Shown piece after piece: positions 24,606 to 55,770 of a stretch of DNA of 64,000 bases (position 1 is its first letter; the number at the start of each line of letters is the position of its first letter). The stretch lies in the NCBI RefSeq assembly GCF_964340395.1, contig NC_135556.1:19651142-19715141 (forward strand), in the 5' to 3' direction. Under the pieces are notes generated by a model, which was not told the DNA's origin, searched no databases, and saw nothing but the letters and a program-made list of their open reading frames with translations. Source of the stretch: Glandiceps talaboti (lineage: Eukaryota > Hemichordata > Enteropneusta > Spengelidae). The position numbers and the translations under genes were made by a program.

Positions 24606-25698
24606 AACACTGTCTTGTGCATTATAGTTGGAATCAACTGGTCAAAACCAAGGTGAAATAATGATCGATTGGCTCCAGAATTTTAGTGTCTGGTGACTTT
24701 ATTCTTCTGAATAATATTCCTTTGAATATGATATGAAGTCAATACCTGTGATGGCACCAATAAACCTACATTTATACAATAAGTTATTACTACAGTGCAG
24801 AGAATAAATTACAGTTTTGAATATTACACCCATTAACATTAAAAGCTCTCAGCTGTGCATAGGATGCTGGACTCAACACCTGGGAGTCAAAAAAGATATG
24901 ATAGGTTTGCCACCTCTTCATCATTGATGCTGCCACTCTAAGACAATCCTTTTACATCTGAATCAATACTGTGGGGTTCAAAATCTCCTTCATTTTCCCC
25001 ATGTAGGTCTAGATATGGCCAGATACAATGGTCACAGTTGACAACACCAGTCTTAAATGTCAAATATCAGTATACTATTCTCATTCAGGGCCACTTGGAT
25101 GCATGCCAACTATGATATACCACAAATACTTGGTCTTGACCAATCAGTTCTCTTTATTGCACAATCAATTACAGATATTGTAGGTCATGAACATGCAACC
25201 TGTATAAATAGGAAATTTGTCACTGAGGCACATTCTTCTTTGAAAAAAGGAATACAAAATTACACTATTACAAGGATTGATGTGTTGGCTACACATTTTA
25301 AAGTTCAGAATTTTAACTGCAGAATGTAGATGTTGAATAAAGTTGTTTGGAATTATTTTACCAATAATAGCATCGCCCCTTCTATTTCCTGCTATCTGAC
25401 AGTACCGCTACTGTATCTTTTGAGCAGGGATATCTGATCAGCTTTGACAATGATTTCCATTTCTTATAATGGCACGATGTTATCAGCAACGCTATGTTGT
25501 CTGGCTTTGTAAAATATATATCTTCCCAGCATCATCATAAATCAAATGCCCTCTTTACAACACTGTCAAAACATACCCACCAAGAGGCTATTTTGTTGCA
25601 TCACAAGAAATGTGCTCTGGCACGTGACAATTCTTTCCCAATAGTGTGTGTTCAAGGTGAAAGAGATTTGTTGGAATTATAAACAGATTATCAAAACA
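24606..25698. other. Spacer downstream of UFSP1, nothing recognised
   Basis: Lies between the UFSP1 stop (minus) and the NPAT 5' side. It probably contains the UFSP1 3' UTR. A 90-codon plus-strand open frame at 25057 has no recognisable domain, splice support or codon bias and was not called. Confidence 0.5.
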
Positions 25699-26276
25699 TC
25701 ATCTTTTGTACTGAGGTAAACAAAAATTATAAAAAGAGTCTGTCATGAAACTATCTATGGTTCTCCACTTCACCCAGCCTGACTCTTGTAAAGATGGTAT
25801 ATTTGGGTTGCCATGGAAATGAGGATCCTGGAATATAAACAGAGACAAATCAAGTGTTACTTTCAATTAAAATATGTGAAATTTTTGACACCCTTAAATA
25901 TTTTTGTCAACTTGTCCACTAAGATCAACAATGTACCTAACCAACTTAAAATTGTGACATAAAGGCCCATGCTTCAATCCAAGGTTCTTTCATTTGTGTT
26001 ATCATATCAGTACATTAGATAGCATTATTCTTTTGTTGAGGAAAAAACATCAATTTTTATACGACATCAATGGAGCTTTATGCAGTAAATTTGTGACTAC
26101 TCAGTAACATTGCTAAAATTTAACATGTGAGGGCAGTATAACTCACCAGAACAAGCAGATATGATTGTGATGGTGACTGGGCTACTCCTAGTATTCCTTT
26201 AGATGAACTGTCACTATTTCCACCTGTTAGAACAGACATATAGTAAATGAATGTACATACATACACACAACTATAG

Positions 26277-26327
<51 letters not shown>

Positions 26328-28704
26328 GTCACACACATGTACATACATACATGTACATACATACATACATACATACATACATACATACATACATACATAC
26401 ATACATACATACATACATACATACATACATACATACATACATACATACATACATACATACATACATGAATACATACATGTATACATACATACATACACAT
26501 TCATACATATATGCACACACATAAATAGTGTTATATACAAACAAATACATCAGAAATCTACTATATTCATACCCATCATTATAGGAGCTCCTATAGACTG
26601 GAAATGCTGCAGTAATTCTGGTATTTTACTACTAATCTCATCTCCACTCTTGATATGAATGATTTTACATGGTACCTACAGAGACAATCAATAATTGCTT
26701 TGTAATTGCTCAATTTATTTCACTCCATATTTGTTAGTGTATACCTCAGTATTTGTATGTTATATTTATTTTTGTAGTAATTTTGTAATGCTAATGTATT
26801 CTACATATGATTACATTGGTCATAATTGTTTTGTCTTTCTGGATTGGTAGGCATCCTCTTTTTGAATAAGTTGGTGGGTCACCCTTTTTGGAAATGTTCG
26901 ATGAGGAGGAGTGGGGGGGGGGGTGTGTGGTCGTGGTTGTGGTTGTGGTTGTGTGTTCTAGGATTGTTATGGAGGGATAATTTTTTCTGCAATATAGCAT
27001 GGCCATGTCTGAACCGTAATGTCCTTTTCCTGTCATAAATTCTTATTTCTGCCCTTTACGAATGACAGCCACCTTATCCTATTTGGCAATGTACAACTGG
27101 CACCAATCAAGTTTGTGGGGGCATATATACTACTTTGATGTACATGGAAGTCCATGGAACAAATCCTGGGAACAAATCACTGTATTGGGGAATATGTTGA
27201 CAATTACCACCAATCAGATAAGGCATGTGAGCACACATAGTTTTACAAAAATACCGTCAAGTATCTTCAACACGATTTATTTTGATAAAAAAATGGAAGC
27301 TCATAAATTCTTAGTTATTAATGACTGTCTTGACTAAAACAAATAACATCAAATAACACAAAATAAACAGTGTTACTTACATCATGGAAATAATCTACAC
27401 AAAGACCCAATTCCACTGAACCTATCCAGTCCTTTGACCCAATGAAACTTGCTGACTTGTCTCCCATAGCAACCAAAGCTTCCTGTATTTCCTGGAGGGT
27501 TGGTTCCTGCTGGAGTTTAGAGTGTTTTACATCTTGGTGTCTTATCCAGGAACAAATAGTCTGTAAGGTCCTGTAGGCACATCCCCAACCCTGTATCAAT
27601 ATCAATATCAATATACAAATTTAACAGAATTTACACAATTCTACATTTTTTGTCAGTATGATACTGCATCATTAACAAACAGTGCTATTCTGGAAGTGCT
27701 GGGGGTGAGGGGGGGGGGAGGCAGTTAATTTACCCACTACAGAAGACGTGTCGAACCTCGTAGCATATACAGAGCTAACCTAATAATTATTAATTAGTAT
27801 GTCGCTTGCATGTTTATTTGGTGTGATATTTTCCCAGAGGATAAGATGGTAGGTAAACTGTGAATGTCACTCAGGGTCCTACTAATTTATGCCCGGGACT
27901 GCCCGTACATTGCCCGGGACTGCCCGGACACTGCCCGGGCCCAAAGTAGAAGTGTGATTACCATTTTAATCACAGATTTCCACACTACAGATATAACATA
28001 ATTACTATCACGCAAAAGTAGATTTGTAAATGCTTAAAACACCGTTTTATCACACAAACATTGCACCCCCGTTCCTGCACTACCGGGCAGTCTCGGGCAT
28101 AAATTAGTAGGACCGGTCACTCATACCTTGGTAGTTAATAGAATGTCAGATGAAGGGAATTGAAAAGAAGAAAGGCCACAGTGGCATTATATTATAAACG
28201 GACAACGTCTATGCTTCATTCACTCGTGCCAGTCATGGAAGTATATAACCTACTTCCATGATTCAAAAGAGACTGAATATTCAGCCGGAAGAAAAGACTA
28301 GACAGGGAAAGAAATATAACAGGAAAATCAGTTTTATTCAACGACAAAAATAAAATAAAATTAAAAAAATATTAAATCAAATCATCACTACGTTGGCTTT
28401 GCCCTGTGGTCTAAATGATATACGTACTCACTCTGTCGTCCACGTTATCACAGACGTAATGATAATACAAATAATCGCCTTTTACCATGGAAACTGTATG
28501 CAAATCATTAGGTGGTAACAGGTTCTCATGAACATTCATCACATACATGTAGTTCATTTTCGACTGTACGCTATCACCTGCAGTTGTCATCACCGTGCCA
28601 CCGGCCGTGTCGCGTCGGCCTCTGACATAACTGTATCTGTAAAGGTCAACTGAAGTCAGTGACCTTTCTGACCCTCTAGGTACATGAAGAAAGTTGTTTT
28701 GCAT
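25699..28704 (-). CDS. UFSP1: UFM1-specific protease 1 type (C78 peptidase), complete
   Basis: A cysteine protease of family C78, which matures the ubiquitin-like modifier UFM1 and removes it from substrates. Five exons (minus): 28704-28432, 27590-27381, 26675-26573, 26223-26147 and 25827-25699. All junctions are GT-AG with matching phases; 792 bp, 263 residues. The catalytic Cys is C95 in DDRGWGCAYRTLQT, and the Asp/His pair is D222 and H224 in the DPH motif that opens the last exon. Y83, 12 residues before the Cys, matches the oxyanion tyrosine of mouse UfSP1. GDKSASFIGSKDWIGSVE and LLQHFQSIGAPIMMGG are further family signatures. The protein is short: it lacks the large N-terminal domain of UFSP2, so I assign it to the UFSP1 group. 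It is somewhat longer than mouse UfSP1 (217). The first 50 or so residues are poorly conserved, so an internal start is possible. Confidence 0.92.
26278..26466. repeat. (AC)n and (CATA)n microsatellites in a UFSP1 intron
   Basis: (AC)n 26279-26324 followed by (ATAC)n about 26340-26466, in the intron between UFSP1 exons 3 and 4. Frames open on both strands are artefacts. Confidence 0.97.
26676..27380 (-). other. UFSP1 intron 2
   Basis: Intronic sequence with a G10-type run and a short (GTGGTT)n stretch at 26910-26955. Nothing else recognised. Confidence 0.5.
27874..28115. mobile_element. hAT-type MITE with 8-bp target duplication
   Basis: The 242-bp element is bounded by the identical octamer GTCACTCA at 27866-27873 and 28116-28123. 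Its ends are inverted over about 32 bp: left GGGTCCTACTAATTTATGCC, right end reversed CGGTCCTACTAATTTATGCC, with two or three differences. Three CCCGGGACTGCCCG-like units follow the left end. An 8-bp duplication is the hallmark of hAT transposition. No transposase is present. Located in UFSP1 intron 1. Confidence 0.9.
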
Positions 28705-28971
28705 GAATCAGAGTGTACCGAAATTAAAATCCAATATAATATTCAAAGATAAAATCTTTTTCAAGTTCTCAGTTTATTGTACACTTGATCATATTTATTG
28801 AAGAATTTGTTTGAACTGAGTTTTGTCGTTTACTAGCAGTATTTGATGTCAGACGTTGAGGGCAGTATCGATAAAGGTGATCGGAACTGAAACTGTACTA
28901 CTTTTCGAATCTTTGTTAGATTCTTGGACTGCTTCTCTCCCTTTCCTTTTATGTGACACAATTCCATTAAT

Positions 28972-29006
<35 letters not shown>

Positions 29007-31109
29007 GATCTGTTGCTGTTGTTTCTTTTGAGTTCCTAGAAGAAACTTTATGTCAGACCTTGTCAGTCCCATCACACGCTCACTTTACTGAGTTAGTAAA
29101 TGTCGCACCTTCATCTATTACCACGTAATAGCTTTATTGTATAACGAAAATCCTAAAATGACATTTTAGGGAATTCTGATTTCAAGCGTCTGAGTTCTAT
29201 GTGAAGGTGTCCATTATTCACACCCTCAGTAAACTTTTCTCGCGCGTATACGTACCCACTTTCTTACCTAAGTTAGCTATCTAATAAACGCATCAGAACG
29301 CTAGTGCATCACCATATAGTGTAACATATTTCAACGCTTAAGTTGTTTTTGTAAGTGAGCGACAGAATCAGATGTACCAAAGATCTAGATTTCAAGGATC
29401 ATTCTCTATTAAAAGGTTTATCAAAATCCGAACGAGCTGTGCACGTACGCGTGTCTAGTATGTACTTTCACTTTTGGCTGCACCTTGCAGATAATCCATA
29501 ATAAACTCGAGACAATCTCTACTACTCAAGTCTCTAGACAATATTTAATCCAGAAATTTATCTAATTCTCCATCCGATACATCAAGATCGCAGTCGACGC
29601 ATGTTCTATCCTTACCCTTTGATGTTTATAGTTGTCCTTTTTATTGTTTAGTCACGTAAAGAGTTAGACTGTAAGATACGTCGTGACGTTTCGCCCTCAC
29701 CGTTCGAGTGTTGGAAGGTAGAGATATGCTGGGACCCTGTAGATACAATATTCCATTCTCGCAATCAAGCGCGTATTTCTGCTGAACTGAAGCAACGAAA
29801 TGGGGTATGTTTTGGATGGTACGGTAAAGAGGCCTATGGTTTACATTACATGTAAGACGTTGCAATACTCATGATATTCAAGTTGAACAAACCTATATGA
29901 ATGTTTTATTAGTGCTAGAAATAAGACTATCCAGTCACAATTATTTAAATAAAAAAGAAATTAATATGACAAGAATGGTTTAAAATTGGTAATTTTGTAC
30001 ATGCCTATTCGCCATTTGTCATACTCGTAACAGTATATGACTGTATAAATGCAAAATTTATAGTAGTACTTCTAAACTGTAAAATGAAAAAACCCTCAAT
30101 TTTATATGAATTTTCGCACCAGAAACATATGAAAACGAAAAGAAATTGTGCGGTTTATACATAGACCCCTCGCCCCCCCCCCCCCCGCCCCCAGTTCGTG
30201 GTCAAACCACTCTATATGTACACTTAGCTGAACTGTTTATTAAAAGGTCTTGTTACGTGATTAAGACGCTCCCGGTGATTTTATTATATTTTTTATCTCG
30301 AAACTGTGTGACTACGTATAATATTTCTGGTTCTACAAATAGGGCACGTCACATTCTCAAGTAATACTGTTGTTGTAGTGTGGTTTAGTGAAGTTTAATA
30401 ATACGTTTTTCTCAAATAATCGAAAAGTGCGTCAGACGCCCGTGTAATCACTCACAACCCCCCCCCCCCCCAAACAAATCATCAATATATACACAATGAC
30501 AAACAGGGTAATTACAAATCAATATCAACAATATTTCTATGTAACAAGAATTACAATATGTTTTTCCTATATGTGAACTGGTAGGGATATTACCACAATG
30601 ACCATTTCACATGTTGTTGAATAGAAATATAGTTCATATTGATATGTAATTACATGATATACTCTTATTTTGTCATGTTTGCCCTCGCAAGCACAACTTA
30701 CTCGTACCAAATCAAGCCTCAAGCATGATCCCCGTGTGATTGTAGCGTTACTTTTGGACTGTGAATGTTTATTTTATTACGTTGCACAACCGCACGAAGA
30801 AAAGTTTAAAAAAGAAGAAGAAAACCCTCAAAATAAAAAAACCCCACATCGCTGCAATCTGCGAAAGCCCCCCCCCCCCCGTATTTCAACTGAGTCTGTT
30901 CAGCTGCGATTATAATCGTCAACCTAGAGGTTCTTTTCCATGTTAATTACATGTAAAGTCAACGAGCTCGCGTCATAGTACATGTGGCATTTGTTTACAA
31001 CTATAAACCACTCCAGATTGCTCAGAGCTAGCTAGAGGTACCAACAGTATACACAGTGCTAGTGAACAGAACGCAGTGAACGAGTATAGTATTTCGAGAT
31101 CTCGGGAAA
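28705..31109. other. Spacer between divergent UFSP1 and TYMP
   Basis: Non-coding. Contains (TCTA)n at 28973-29006 and three poly-C tracts near 30173-30187, 30459-30471 and 30870-30880. Both neighbouring genes start at its edges in opposite directions, so their promoters lie inside, about 2.4 kb apart. No TATA element could be fixed. Confidence 0.5.
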
Positions 31110-49947
<18,838 letters not shown>

Positions 49948-51004
49948 GATGAACACAGGAAAGTAGTTTAGCTCTCAATGAGATCTAAACAATGCTTTAT
50001 GGCATCCCGCTTTACGCTCTCGTCATTGATGATTTACTTGCTTTGCATTAATAGACTCCTAACATTGAGAGACACCACATACTGGGATGATGGTAAAACA
50101 ATTGAAATAGTATACTGCTACACTTGATATGGATGCTATAAATGACTATGGTAAATCATGCAAACATTTTGCTTGAGTGTTATGAGTTGTAGTAATATGA
50201 GAAAGTCGGATGCAAATATTTTTTTTATTTACTAATTTTTTTTGAAGTGGTACAGTCAGTAAAGGATGACCTTATTTTTTATCTATTATTTCACATTAAG
50301 TTTCCGTGGCAACTATAGATCAGTCGGTTGATTTTTAAAAAAAAAGTACAAAAATAAAAAATTTTCTTCATGTTTCTCTGCCTCTCCTATTCCTCCTCTC
50401 TATCTTCTTTTTATTGGATTCCTGGTAACAAGCCCTTTCCCAGCTTTTCTGCACAACTGGCATGTTCTCAGACCCCCCCCCCCCCCACACACACACACAA
50501 ACATTTGAACAACTTCCATCATGACAGAAATACTCTGTTCATGAACAAGTGTTGTTGTTGCCACCATGACTGCAGATGACATTAACAGTCCAGACACTTG
50601 CTTATTTTTGCCAGAGAGGGCACTTGTCTGCAAAATATTAAGGATGGGCAAAAATAAAAATATTTTTTAATTTTGATGGTAGAGCTGAAAATTTTGGTCA
50701 GTCGGGTAATGAGAAACAGAGAAAAAAAATAGGGTCACCCTTACTGGAATATTCCATTCCGAGTGAAGTCATTTTTACTAAATGTACTGATATAAACAAG
50801 AATGTACTATATAACTTGTCTTCAGGAATACATGATTCATGATATATATAATTCAAGAGCACATAGAAAATGTTGAATATATATAAAGGTGTTGCTTTAA
50901 TTTTAATATTAGTAATAAAAATATTACACAACAAAGTTCATTTTTCGAAAGTGGCACAAGCTACATTTGTACAGGTTGGGTGTAATTCATTCCTGTATCT
51001 TTAG

Positions 51005-51265
51005 AAGGTACTTGCAGTATTCTGCTTTTATACTGAAATATCCCTTGCAACTGACTGAACTCAAACCTTGGTATCGTGATATTAACTTACCGGTATAACA
51101 ATCGGATGATGGAAATTATTATACATGTACAAATGCCGAGGCAATCCCTACTGTGCAATCAGTTGTTTTAAAAATGCCAGAATTCATACATCAACATTAA
51201 ACATTAAAGTACTAGTTAAATCAAATTTTTATATAAGATTTTGCACCTTGAGTAAAAAGCCTATA
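51005..51265. repeat. Dispersed repeat, copy also at 62545-62835
   Basis: Blocks shared in the same order: 'ACTTGCAGTAT', 'CTGAACTCAAA', 'ACAATC.G', 'AATGCCAG', and a 'CTTGA.TAAAAAGC' end. Diverged, non-coding, orientation as given in both. Confidence 0.5.
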
Positions 51266-52559
51266 AAATCCTATAAAAGGGACACATTACAGTATGTGTC
51301 ACTTTCACGTTATGTTCAGTTCCTAATATGGAATTTTGACATGCATTTCAAAATGAAATAAATATACATTTTTGTATTTCGATGTGAAACCAACCCCAAA
51401 AAGCATAAAGTTAAAGACTATGCCATTTTCAATATACAGATTTAGTACCCATTAAATCGTAGTACTGATCTGTATTGATAGCCTGTCATAGTTGTTTTTG
51501 AATGACTATTTTTGTCAGCCATGTTGTGTTACTTGTCACGATACAACTGGCATGTTTTCAGTTTCCTGTCTAAAGTACTTTTTAAAAGGAAAGGGTACCT
51601 TGTGAATTCACGATATATGTTTAATGAAAACTTTGATGTTAAATTGAGATAAAATTCATTACTTTCATTCAAATTCACATTCACCTGTCACTATAGAATT
51701 GTCATTGATCCAAATTTAGGAGGAAGTGACATACAGGACTTGCTACACATCTTTCTTTACATTTGTTGTCAACTGTTTCTATTGTAAAAACTTGGATATT
51801 CAGATGAAGTGTGGTGAAATATATTGGTCTCATTCATTTTCACCTATTAGTACAGAGCTAGTATCATTCAAAATGTACATGGAAGTGATGTATGGGCCTA
51901 GCCAGGCAACTGCTCTTAAACATTTTGTTGACGATTTCCAATTTTTATTGGACATCAATACAACTTACAAGCAGTTGACAATACCTTTAACAGACATTCC
52001 CTAGCAAGGCCGATATCTCAATTCTGCCTAAGTTCGGATCGATGACAACTTCATACTGAGTTAAAGTGTGCATGCAAAGGTTGATAATTTTTTTTCATCA
52101 CTATGTTTATTTTGCCATAAAAATAAAAGAAATTGGGTTTTGTGATAGTATAAAATAATTCTAACATGAGAAATTGCGTGAAAAATGAGCCACTCTAGGC
52201 CCAGCCACAGAACAACTTCATATAAGTACTTCTCATTTGCATATGGATAGGACAGATTTTGGACCATCATGACGTCACTCCGGAAACACAAACAGCTTCT
52301 TCAGTGTATCTTTACATGCAAAGCCATTATGAAACTATTCATAAGTATTTTATCTTGTTAACATCTGAGTTTTTATTTAAACATAAGGAATTCACAAGGT
52401 GTCCTTTCCCTGAGTCAATTTAATGAATTGGATTTTTGGCCAAGATTGATCTCATTCTGGACTGAAATAAAATACAAGTGATAATATTTTAAGAATTTTT
52501 GCCAAAAACTCAATTGGTTGAAAGCTAAATCATTGTTGTTGTAGGAATTCACAGAAAAT

Positions 52560-52905
52560 TGATCTCCCCAAATATTTAGATATTATTTCCGAATATTTTT
52601 CTTCGTTCAACCAAGGAAAATACGAATGACCTAAGGGGCCTTGTCAGTACGAGTTGCTGGACGAGTAGTGACAAACCCTTAGGTCAAGAGTATTTTCCGA
52701 CTGAATGAAGTAAAATATTGGGGAATAATACAATTATACCTCCTCAGGCATGATTTATGAAAAATTAGGGAGAATGATGGTGATTTGGAATGTTTTGAGT
52801 GAAGCAAGTGGGTTGTCGTGATGTACTAAGACCAGGGTATATAATCCATATTTTTTGTCCAAAGGCAATTACTTGACTTGAGTATGGTATATTATATATG
52901 TTTTA
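52560..52905. mobile_element. Dispersed repeat with internal hairpin
   Basis: 52603-52708 is an inverted repeat: CTTCGTTCAACCAAGGAAAA then TACGAATGACCTAAGGG, mirrored by CCCTTAGGTCAAGAGTATTT then TCCGACTGAATGAAG. Related to the copy at 44035-44400; the part after the hairpin also matches 38270-38345. Non-coding. Confidence 0.7.
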
Positions 52906-53775
52906 TGTTTGGTAATCAGAGTGATATTGTTTGAAACCATTCTGTCCATTTTGTGAGAATATATAGAAAGTTTAATTTTATTGAAATAGCAGCTGAACAC
53001 TGAAATAACCTTTTCATGTCAAATAGGAGTTATATTGAAATGTTTTTGCATTGTTGTTCAATCTGTATAAAACATTTTGTTTTTTATTCTTTTGAATTTT
53101 TGTGTTGAAATAATATGATATGGTAACTGTCTGGATTTAGTTAAGTCCTGGTCTACTTACAAGGAAACTTTACTTATGAGTATGAATGAAATTTGATATT
53201 GTAGTTTGTAGAATTTTTTTAATTTTTTTTTAGTAACTTTAGTAACTTTGTTTCATAGCTCAAGCAGTACTGTGTAATTGATTTCAGTTCTGTGTGTGGA
53301 TTATATTATACATTGTCTAGATGTAAATGAACAGTTTGGTTACATTACCCCAGTAATATTTAGGTGTACTGTATGCACATCACAAAAAAAAGCACTGTGT
53401 GATTTGGGGTATTTGTTACTAGGCTGGACCCCAGTAATTAAGATAGTGTGAAATGGGAAGGCCTTCCCCATCATGTGTATTCAAGAATCTTCTTTGCAAT
53501 CTAATATATGCAACATTAAATTGTGAGTCGCAATATGTGGTGGTGACTATATAAGTCACTAACATAGCTTTAATTTTCAGGCAAATAAATGCATGATCAG
53601 AAATGTTATTTTTACCACAGTCTTCCTTGTCTGTGTTTTTATAAAGATAAGAGATCTATATTATAATGTTGTACTCTTTTATGTATAGACTTGCAATGAG
53701 AATGCATGAATAAACAGTAGCAAATGCAAATATGCGAAATGTAAATCACTTGCCATGTATTTATTATTATACAAT

Positions 53776-53906
53776 TATGTATGTATGTATGTATGTATGT
53801 ATGTATGTATGTATGTATGTATGTATGTATGTATGTATGTATGTATGTATGTATGTATGTATGTATGTATGTATGTATGTATGTATGTATGTATGTATGT
53901 ATGTAC
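53776..53906. repeat. (TATG)n microsatellite
   Basis: About 32 TATG units ending in TACATACATA; open frames on both strands are artefacts. Confidence 0.97.
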
Positions 53907-54553
53907 ATACATAAACAACAGGCTTTTTAAAGGCATTCTTGCACCCTGGGAGTACTGCAAATTTTCAGTTTTAAAGTGCCGCCATCTGTTGTTTTTCACG
54001 TGCAACATGCATAATACTGTCCAGACGAGGGCAAGGTCGACCTGGCCAAACTATGACAAAACGTTACTATCATGCAACTGAATGATGACTGTGAGGGAGC
54101 TCTGAGGGAGCGTGAAATAAAGAACTAGGAATAGTTAGTGCGCCACCACAGTCGGGCGTCTGCTTCACATACAAAATGGCGCTCTCGATGGGCTAGTACT
54201 ATGATACACGAACGCGAGTTATATATCTTGTTTTAAAGCGATAATTTTGCAATGGAACGGACTACCGACACAGATTCTTCTATATTACGGAGATTATGTA
54301 CTATCTTGTCCTTTGCAATCATGATCTGAATTCAAAGCGAACTATATCTGACTGAACGATCTTCCAAAAAGTCGCGGACGGTCTGACTCTTAACGTTATC
54401 GCTCTTTTTACGAGACAACAACAAACTCGCCCCGGTCAGACTTATTGTGTACATTGTGGTACACGGGGCAGATTTTACATCGGATGTAGCGGCTGCAGTC
54501 AGGAAAAATAACATACTGGAAATATTCCGGCGAGTTGATCAGTATCGTCAACC

Positions 54554-55703
54554 ATGACAACAACAAATCTCTCGTACACCGTGACTGCGGCGACGTTCAC
54601 CCCGACCACTATCAATGGAACCGAGCAAACGACCGACATTTCCGACTTCGGGATCTTTGAGTCCGACCTTATCTGGTTCATGGTTATTACCTTTATGACA
54701 TGTGTCTGGATCTTGTACCTTGTTTATTACAATTCTCGAATGTTTGGCTTTTTGCTGACGAGAATCGTTAACAAATTCGTCACCGGAGGACACGTCAAAA
54801 TTGGTAAGTTAAACACATAGGTCTTGGAGGTGGAGTCCTCCCCCCCCCCCAAGATCTATGTACATGTATTATGTAATGTAACATGAACTATTATGCACAT
54901 ACAGGTCAGGTACACATTTTGGTACCCATTGCTTTGTTAGATGTAATGGTATTTGAATATTTCCATATACACAGTGACACTTAAAGTTAAACTCAGAAAT
55001 ACTCACTTTTCACCATGTTATTGAAATACATGTGATTGAAATAGAAAAAAAGAAAGAAAATAAATATGATAAAAAATAAAATGTATATCTCCTTCTCGTA
55101 TTATAGCAAGCTTTACAGAAATTCTTCAATAAAAATCATGAAACACATTATTTTGGCCAACATGCAGTTGAGAGTAAGAGTTGTGAGTTTTAAGGAAAGA
55201 TTTATGTCTGACCAATACAATCTTTGTCCTCTCAGAGTCTCTAATATACACATATAGTATACACTACCCAGGCAAAGTTGAAACACTGATAGGCAAAATT
55301 GAAAAGAAATCACCAAATGTGTATACTGTTTGTATACCTGACAAGGGAGAAAGTGCAGTTCATTTATTGTAAGTGAAAATGTTGGTACAGAAACAATCAC
55401 ACTCATTAAAATGTACATGTGTAACATATGTTAGGGACATCTAATATTATTCACACGATGTTACTGTAGCTCTGGATGTATTGTTGAGGTGTCAATTCTC
55501 TCACCAATTTTGAGGTGGATGTTTCGATGACGCCATGGTTATACTTCCAAAGCTACACATAATACATCGCCGCAAACCATTGGCCTGTTTTACGGCACCA
55601 TTCTTAACGTGCCGTCCCACTGGAGTGTAGCGGAAGAAATAACAGCTCTGGTTTGCGAGAATGCACATAATGAATACATAATTGTGATGAATTAAATGCT
55701 GTG

Positions 55704-55770
<67 letters not shown>

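Larger units (their letters stand above)
49948..54553. other. Spacer between TYMP and BLTP1
   Basis: Starts with the TYMP 3' UTR; candidate AATAAA signals lie at about 50354 and 50654 and cannot be ranked. Holds a poly-C/(AC)n stretch at 50475-50499 and the dispersed repeats at 51005-51265 and 52560-52905. The (TATG)n tract is at 53776-53905, and near the right end lies the BLTP1 5' flank (ATGGCGCTC near 54176). A 92-codon open frame at 51726 is not recognised and was not called. Confidence 0.5.

Noticed and set aside
25057-25329. 90-codon plus-strand open frame
   Set aside because: No recognised domain, no flanking exons, AT-driven composition.
51726-52004. 92-codon plus-strand open frame upstream of BLTP1
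   Set aside because: Briefly protein-like but no recognised family and no supporting neighbour exon; too weak to call.
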